Shown here piece by piece: positions 60,873-64,000 of a stretch of 64,000 nt of DNA. Under the pieces are notes generated by a model. The model saw nothing but the letters and a program-made list of their open reading frames with translations. It searched no databases and was not told the origin of the DNA. The stretch's first letter is position 1; each line of letters starts with the position of its first letter. This DNA comes from Stutzerimonas nitrititolerans (GTDB taxonomy: Bacteria > Pseudomonadota > Gammaproteobacteria > Pseudomonadales > Pseudomonadaceae). The stretch lies in assembly GCF_003696285.1 (NCBI RefSeq), contig NZ_RFFL01000005.1:240750-304749 (forward strand). The letters are read 5' to 3'. A program made the translations under genes and the position numbers.

Positions 60873-61577
60873 ATGTCCGACCTGTCCGCTTTCGCGATCA
60901 CCCGCAAATGGCCTGCCCGCGACCCGCAGCGTCTGCAGCTGTATTCGCTGACCACCCCCAACGGCGTCAAGATACCGATCATGCTCGAGGAGATCGGGCT
61001 GCCCTACGAAGCGCATCGGGTGAATTTCGAGACCAACGATCAGCAGTCCGCCGAATTTCTCTCACTGAACCCGAACAACAAGATCCCGGCGATCATCGAT
61101 CCCGACGGCCCGGGCGGAAAACCGTTGCCGCTGTTCGAGTCCGGCGCCATCCTGATTTATCTGGCGGAGAAAACCGGCCAGTTGCTCTCGCAGGACCCGG
61201 CCGAACGCTACCAGACCATCCAGTGGCTGATGTTCCAGATCGGCGGCATCGGCCCGATGTTCGGCCAGCTCGGCTTCTTCCACAAATTCGCCGGCAAGGA
61301 TTACGAAGACAAGCGCCCACGCGACCGCTACGTCGCCGAATGCCGACGTCTGCTCGACGTGCTGGATGGGCAGCTGGAGGACCGTGACTGGATCATGGGC
61401 GCGCAGTACAGCATCGCCGATATCGCCACCTTCCCCTGGGTACGCAATCTGATCGGCTTCTACGAGGCCGGCGAACTGGTGGAGTTCGAGCGCTTCGCCA
61501 ACGTCAAACGGGTACTGGAAAACTTCCTTGCCCGTCCCGCGGTGATTCGCGGACTGGAGATACCCAAGGCGCCGTAG
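60873..61577 (+). CDS. Glutathione S-transferase (YfcG/YghU-like)
   Basis: A 234-residue cytosolic GST. The N-terminal thioredoxin fold reads LQLYSLTTPNGVKIPIMLEEIGLPYEAHRVNF, with Thr-Pro-Asn in the position of the YfcG/YghU active site. LNPNNKIPAIIDPDGPGGKPLPLFESGAILIYLAEKTG is the glutathione site (cis-Pro, Glu-Ser). The C-terminal helical domain (WIMGAQYSIADIATFPWV) has the conserved N-capping box. Such enzymes are disulfide-bond reductases using glutathione. AAGGGAG precedes the ATG. It is last on the plus strand before the degenerate minus-strand array. Confidence 0.93.
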   Translation: MSDLSAFAITRKWPARDPQRLQLYSLTTPNGVKIPIMLEEIGLPYEAHRVNFETNDQQSAEFLSLNPNNKIPAIIDPDGPGGKPLPLFESGAILIYLAEKTGQLLSQDPAERYQTIQWLMFQIGGIGPMFGQLGFFHKFAGKDYEDKRPRDRYVAECRRLLDVLDGQLEDRDWIMGAQYSIADIATFPWVRNLIGFYEAGELVEFERFANVKRVLENFLARPAVIRGLEIPKAP

Positions 61578-61666
61578 GTATTTGTTCCTCTCTCGCTAGA
61601 AGCTGCGCTGCGGACCGGCAATCGCAAAAAAAGCTACCAGCTCGGTGAACAGCATTGCTTGTAACG

Positions 61667-61782
61667 AGGTTTTCCCCGCACGGCAGACTCGCTCCACGCT
61701 TACAGCGGAAGCCGTGCCGGTCGGGGCGATGCCGCTAGCGGCGTAGATCGAACCGGCGAAAATGGGGTTCACCAGATGTCAC
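61667..61782 (-). pseudogene. Remnant of the toxin module, upstream half (copy 4)
   Basis: On the minus strand, translation from 61782 gives VNPIFAGSIYAASGIAPTGTAS and then SVERVCRAGKT. This is clearly related to VNGPVAGLICAAIGIAPTGTAS and QEVFRAGET of copy 2. The similarity stops after RAGKT, and the glycine-zipper half is missing. It follows a truncated immunity remnant, keeping the order of the array. It has no start and no complete domain, so it is a decayed fragment. Confidence 0.65.
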
Positions 61783-61939
61783 TCAACGGCCGCTAAGCTT
61801 TAAAAGCCCTACCAAAAGGAGCAGCCAGGCCATGCCGGCACACACTAACCAGGCAGAGATAATCATTAGGCGCCGTAGTGCGAGGGGTGGCGTAGCCGGG
61901 GATTTCCCGATACAGCGCAGCGACTCGAGTATCCGGTCG
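61783..61939 (-). pseudogene. N-terminally truncated immunity-like membrane protein (copy 4)
   Basis: The frame ending at 61783 reads LALRRLMIISAWLVCAGMAWLLLLVGLLKLSGR, nearly the same as the last 35 residues of the intact copy at 63331-63738 (LRRLMVISAWLVCLGMAWLFLFMALLKLSGVE). The first three-quarters of the gene are missing; upstream it runs directly into the end of the amber-containing copy. It therefore looks like a recombination scar. Confidence 0.7.
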
Positions 61940-62347
61940 TCACTCAACGCCGCTGAGTTTGAGTAGACCAACTGTCAAAAATAGCCACGCAAGGCTAATA
62001 CCCAGGAGCCACGTCGACCAAAGCATTCGAGGTTTGAGATGCTTTGGAAATCTTTCCACTTCTTCAGGCTCAAGCTCCCCACGGCGTAGATAGAAATTAG
62101 AAAGGAGCACCGCGCCAGTTATGGCGTTCACTTGCATATAGCGTGCAACGAATCCTGATCCAGACCACACAGTCAACTGATTGCGGATGTGGTTGCTCTG
62201 AGGGAATGCTGCTTTCATTTCATCCAAGTCGTGATAAGCCATGTAGATTGTAATGACTTGTCCTATTGCTCCGATCACGAAAGGGGTCTAGAGAAAGGCA
62301 ATCTGTAAATCCAAGGGCCATGTTCCAAACCAAACGCCGAAATTCAT
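61940..62347 (-). pseudogene. Immunity-like membrane protein with in-frame amber (copy 3)
   Basis: From the ATG at 62347 the frame reads MNFGVWFGTWPLDLQIAFL and then hits TAG at 62290-62288 (codon 20). After it the same frame continues TPFVIGAIGQVITIYMAYHDLDEMKAAF to LTVGLLKLSGVE. The intact copy A has LLSPFV where this has L-stop-TPFV, so one nonsense mutation disrupts an otherwise full-length gene. A GTG at 62278 could restart a 112-residue product lacking the first helix. The ATG overlaps the preceding toxin-fragment stop (TGATG), the usual toxin-immunity coupling. Confidence 0.75.
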
Positions 62348-62556
62348 CACTGGCTCCTCTGGTAAACTTTTTCTCCAGCCAGTTCACCAGCCCATCCGCC
62401 GCCAGCACTACCAGCCACCGAAGCGCCGCCGACAACTACCAAGGCACAAACGACACCGCCTATCCCGCCGAAGGCTACTCCAATCGCAACACAGATCGAT
62501 GTGCCATACGAAACAACCAAGCCACGCCTGACCACCAGAGCATCACTCGACGCCAC
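62347..62556 (-). pseudogene. Glycine-zipper toxin tip fragment (copy 3)
   Basis: The frame reads SYGTSICVAIGVAFGGIGGVVCALVVVGG, ASVAGSAGGGWAGELAGEKVY and QRSQ stop, matching the C-terminal end of copy 1 (SGGLGGIVCGLVVVGG, EWFGEMVGEKLY). It lacks the upstream RAGET...EAG portion. The first dozen codons come from read-through of the preceding immunity-gene tail in another frame, so no true start exists; the GTG at 62556 is only an opening codon. It is followed at once by an immunity-like gene (shared TGATG). Confidence 0.65.
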
Positions 62557-62941
62557 TGAGTTTCAATACCCCCCCGAAAAGGAGCAGCCAAGCCGTACCG
62601 GCCGCGCAGAGCCGCCAGGCGATAACCATTCGCCGTTTGATCGAAGGAGGTAACTTTCGCACCTCACTCTCATCCAACTCTCCGCGCCTTATATGGCGAT
62701 CGGGCCATAAAGCCACTGCCGCCAAGCTACTGGTCAGAATGAAACGTGAGAGTGGATCGCGGCTACCCCACATTGCTTTCTGTCTTTTGACGTACACGCT
62801 GTTCGGGAAGATCGTCAGAATCGTGTCCAGATTCCGGTACGCCAAGAAGAGAATCATGAACACACCGGGTAATGCGATCATGAAGGGGGCCAGGAGGCAG
62901 GCGATGCGGATATAGGGAGGCCAGCTGTAAAAATCGATCAT
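62543..62941 (-). CDS. Small immunity-like membrane protein (copy 2, intact)
   Basis: A 132-residue protein with about four hydrophobic segments: YIRIACLLAPFMIALPGVFMILFLAY, a middle segment near FILTSSLAAVALW, and WRLCAAGTAWLLLFGGVLKL. Between the second and last is a charged loop HIRRGELDESEVRKLPPSIKRR. It ends LKLSGVE like the other copies, but is only moderately similar to copy A, as expected for immunity proteins that diverged with their toxins. Its ATG overlaps the stop of toxin fragment 2 by 4 bp (ATGA). The role as an immunity protein is inferred from size, topology and position. Confidence 0.7.
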   Translation of the reverse strand: MIDFYSWPPYIRIACLLAPFMIALPGVFMILFLAYRNLDTILTIFPNSVYVKRQKAMWGSRDPLSRFILTSSLAAVALWPDRHIRRGELDESEVRKLPPSIKRRMVIAWRLCAAGTAWLLLFGGVLKLSGVE

Positions 62942-63344
62942 TTTTGCACCTTGTAGATTTCCTCACCCGCCAACCCTCCGAACCACTCGCTCCCCTTGCC
63001 CCCCTTGCCCCCCGCATACGAAGCTCCTGCTACTACAACCAAGCCGCAAACTACTCCGCCTAGACCGCCTGAACCGATGCCAATAGCTGCGCAAATCGAG
63101 CCCACTGCAGGGCTGGTCAAGGCAACGGCGGCCGACCCACCCCCTATCCACCAACAAAACCACCCGCCTCGGTATAACGAATCTTCCCGCACGCCTCGGT
63201 TTCCCCGGCACGGAAGACTTCCTGCACTTTCATGGTGGAAGCCGTGCCGGTCGGAGCAATTCCGATAGCGGCGCAGATCAAGCCAGCTACAGGACCGTTA
63301 ACGCACACGACAAGGGAAGTCACCAGAGCATCACTCCACTCCAC
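62938..63344 (-). pseudogene. Glycine-zipper toxin tip module, frameshifted (copy 2)
   Basis: The first part, in the frame ending at 63144, reads NGPVAGLICAAIGIAPTGTAS, VQEVFRAGETEACGKIRY and TEAGGFVGG, then stops. The second, in the frame ending at 62938, continues GGGSAAVALTSPAVGSICAAIG, SGGLGGVVCGLVVVAGASYAGG and EWFGGLAGEEIYKVQK. Compared with copy 1 (GGFVGG-V-GGGSAG), one base is missing near 63147, joining two halves of what was one module. It has no N-terminal delivery domain and starts in the tail of the preceding immunity gene. It is an orphan tip, now broken. Confidence 0.75.
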
Positions 63345-63738
63345 TGAGCTTTAGCAAGGCCATGAACAGGAATAGCCAGGCCATACCAAGACACACCAAC
63401 CAAGCGGAGATGACCATCAGGCGCCGCAATGCGGGGGGGAAATTGCGGACATCGTCGGCATTGAGTACACCTTTACGGACGAGATACTGCGGAAATATCA
63501 GGGCCCCGCTGAGCGAACTGACCAGGTAGCAGCGCGAGGCCAGGCTGGTTGTCCCCAGGATGCGGCTCTGCTGAGCCCAGGCACTGCTTGAAAACGCCGC
63601 GAGCATTACCTCGAAGTGTCGGCTACACGCGATATAGACGCCAATCGCCATGCCAAAAAAGCTGATTACGAAGGGGGACAGAAGACAAGCAATTTGCAAA
63701 TCCAAAGGCCAAGTTTCAAACCAGACATGGAAGTTCAT
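63331..63738 (-). CDS. Small immunity-like membrane protein (copy 1, intact)
   Basis: A 135-residue inner-membrane protein. An amphipathic start (NFHVWFETWPLDLQIACLL) is followed by about four hydrophobic segments (SPFVISFFGMAIGVYIA, CYLVSSLSGALIFPQYL, LMVISAWLVCLGMAWLFLFMALL) and a charged loop RKGVLNADDVRNFPPALRR. It starts 2 bp after the stop of the intact toxin tip at the window edge, so the two are surely co-translated. It is the best-preserved of four related copies in 2 kb. Immunity to the membrane-acting tip is inferred; no family name is recognised. Confidence 0.75.
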   Translation of the reverse strand: MNFHVWFETWPLDLQIACLLSPFVISFFGMAIGVYIACSRHFEVMLAAFSSSAWAQQSRILGTTSLASRCYLVSSLSGALIFPQYLVRKGVLNADDVRNFPPALRRLMVISAWLVCLGMAWLFLFMALLKLSGVE

Positions 63739-63740
63739 GG

Positions 63741-64000
63741 CTATCTCCGCTCATACAGTTTTTCCCCAACCATCTCCCCAAACCACTCGCCTCCCTCACC
63801 TCCTGCATACGAAGCCCCGCCCACCACCACCAAGCCGCAAACGATCCCGCCGAGGCCGCCTGAAGCAAGGCCGATGGCTCCGCAAATATAGGGCGCAGTA
63901 ACACTACCGATCCAAACTCCCGCCGATCCGCCCCCTACTCCCCCAACAAAACTGCCCGCCTCGGTAAAGCGAATCTTCTCGCACGCCTCGGTTTCCCCGG
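63741..64000 (-). CDS. C-terminal glycine-zipper domain of a putative polymorphic toxin (partial)
   Basis: The gene enters from the right edge; only its last 85 codons are visible: GETEACEKIRFTEAGSFVGG, GGGSAGVWIGSVTAPYICG, LASGGLGGIVCGLVVVGGAS, YAGGEGGEWFGEMVGEKLY, ERR. The body is a run of small residues with G-x3-G spacing and two hydrophobic stretches, the look of a glycine-zipper membrane-inserting or pore-forming tip. The end GGEWFGExxGEKLYE recalls C-termini of some T6SS effectors (VasX/BTH_I2691-like), from memory only. It is followed by an immunity-like gene. The delivery domain must lie outside the window, so the secretion route is unknown. Confidence 0.65.
   Translation of the reverse strand, partial: GETEACEKIRFTEAGSFVGGVGGGSAGVWIGSVTAPYICGAIGLASGGLGGIVCGLVVVGGASYAGGEGGEWFGEMVGEKLYERR

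Noticed and set aside
61783..61971. A complete 62-residue gene starting with TTG at 61971
   Set aside because: The first ~20 codons are the out-of-frame tail of the preceding immunity-like gene; only the last 35 residues match the family, so it is a truncated remnant.
61578..64000. CRISPR-like periodicity in the right-edge array
   Set aside because: The repeats are coding modules of 200-400 bp with diverged sequence, not short identical repeats with spacers.

Overview
The window is 64 kb of GC-rich gammaproteobacterial chromosome. The mutS-fdxA neighbourhood, small conserved proteins such as CsbD, DUF2945, DUF6279 and DUF3820, the EgtB/EgtD pair, the Gcd-type glucose dehydrogenase and the REP-like palindromes all point to Pseudomonas sensu lato. 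I cannot name the species.

Layout. (1) 1-5050: the 3' end of mutS, a 268-bp element with 19-bp perfect inverted ends, fdxA, csbD, then a minus-strand envelope set (LPG-synthase-like membrane protein, DUF2334 deacetylase, GT4 glycosyltransferase, YihY/BrkB). (2) 5411-7913: a plus-strand flippase and pyruvyltransferase pair. (3) 8.0-10.2 kb: tRNA-Thr(CGT) and a three-gene DUF3618/holin-like set. (4) 10.5-29.8 kb: an exopolysaccharide locus read mainly on the minus strand, from 29.8 down to 13.5 kb: RfaH antiterminator, an exact ops element (29093-29104), outer-membrane beta-barrel, short Wza, Wzc, Ugd, Wzx, a glycosyltransferase, Gmd, Fcl, Wzy, a GT2, a phosphoribosyltransferase-HAD fusion and a GT26 enzyme. 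Two secreted GH5 glycosidases sit in or beside it; a third lies at 43.4-45.5 kb. The sugar genes predict GDP-fucose and UDP-glucuronate, and the pyruvyltransferase suggests an acidic, possibly pyruvylated, colanic-acid-like polymer. No undecaprenyl-phosphate priming transferase is seen in the window.

(5) 30-42.9 kb: CvfB, two PQQ sugar dehydrogenases, a SutA-like small protein, a pseudouridine-synthase-like protein, lipoproteins, and an ergothioneine operon (egtB-egtD) translationally coupled to a subtilase-like protein. (6) 43.4-61.6 kb: the third GH5 enzyme, a DEAD-box helicase, LysR plus cyclophilin, a porin, a KAS III, a di-heme peroxidase plus ankyrin protein, a chemotaxis receptor and a GST. 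(7) 61.7 kb to the right edge: a decaying minus-strand array that alternates glycine-zipper C-terminal modules with small membrane proteins ending in LKLSG(VE/R). It looks like a polymorphic-toxin tip and immunity array whose full-length toxin lies beyond the window.

The strongest leads are the RfaH/ops pair driving a 16-kb polysaccharide operon, the toxin/immunity graveyard at the right edge, and the GH5 family carrying triplicate copies of an ~80-residue domain I do not recognise, with a shared 5' leader.
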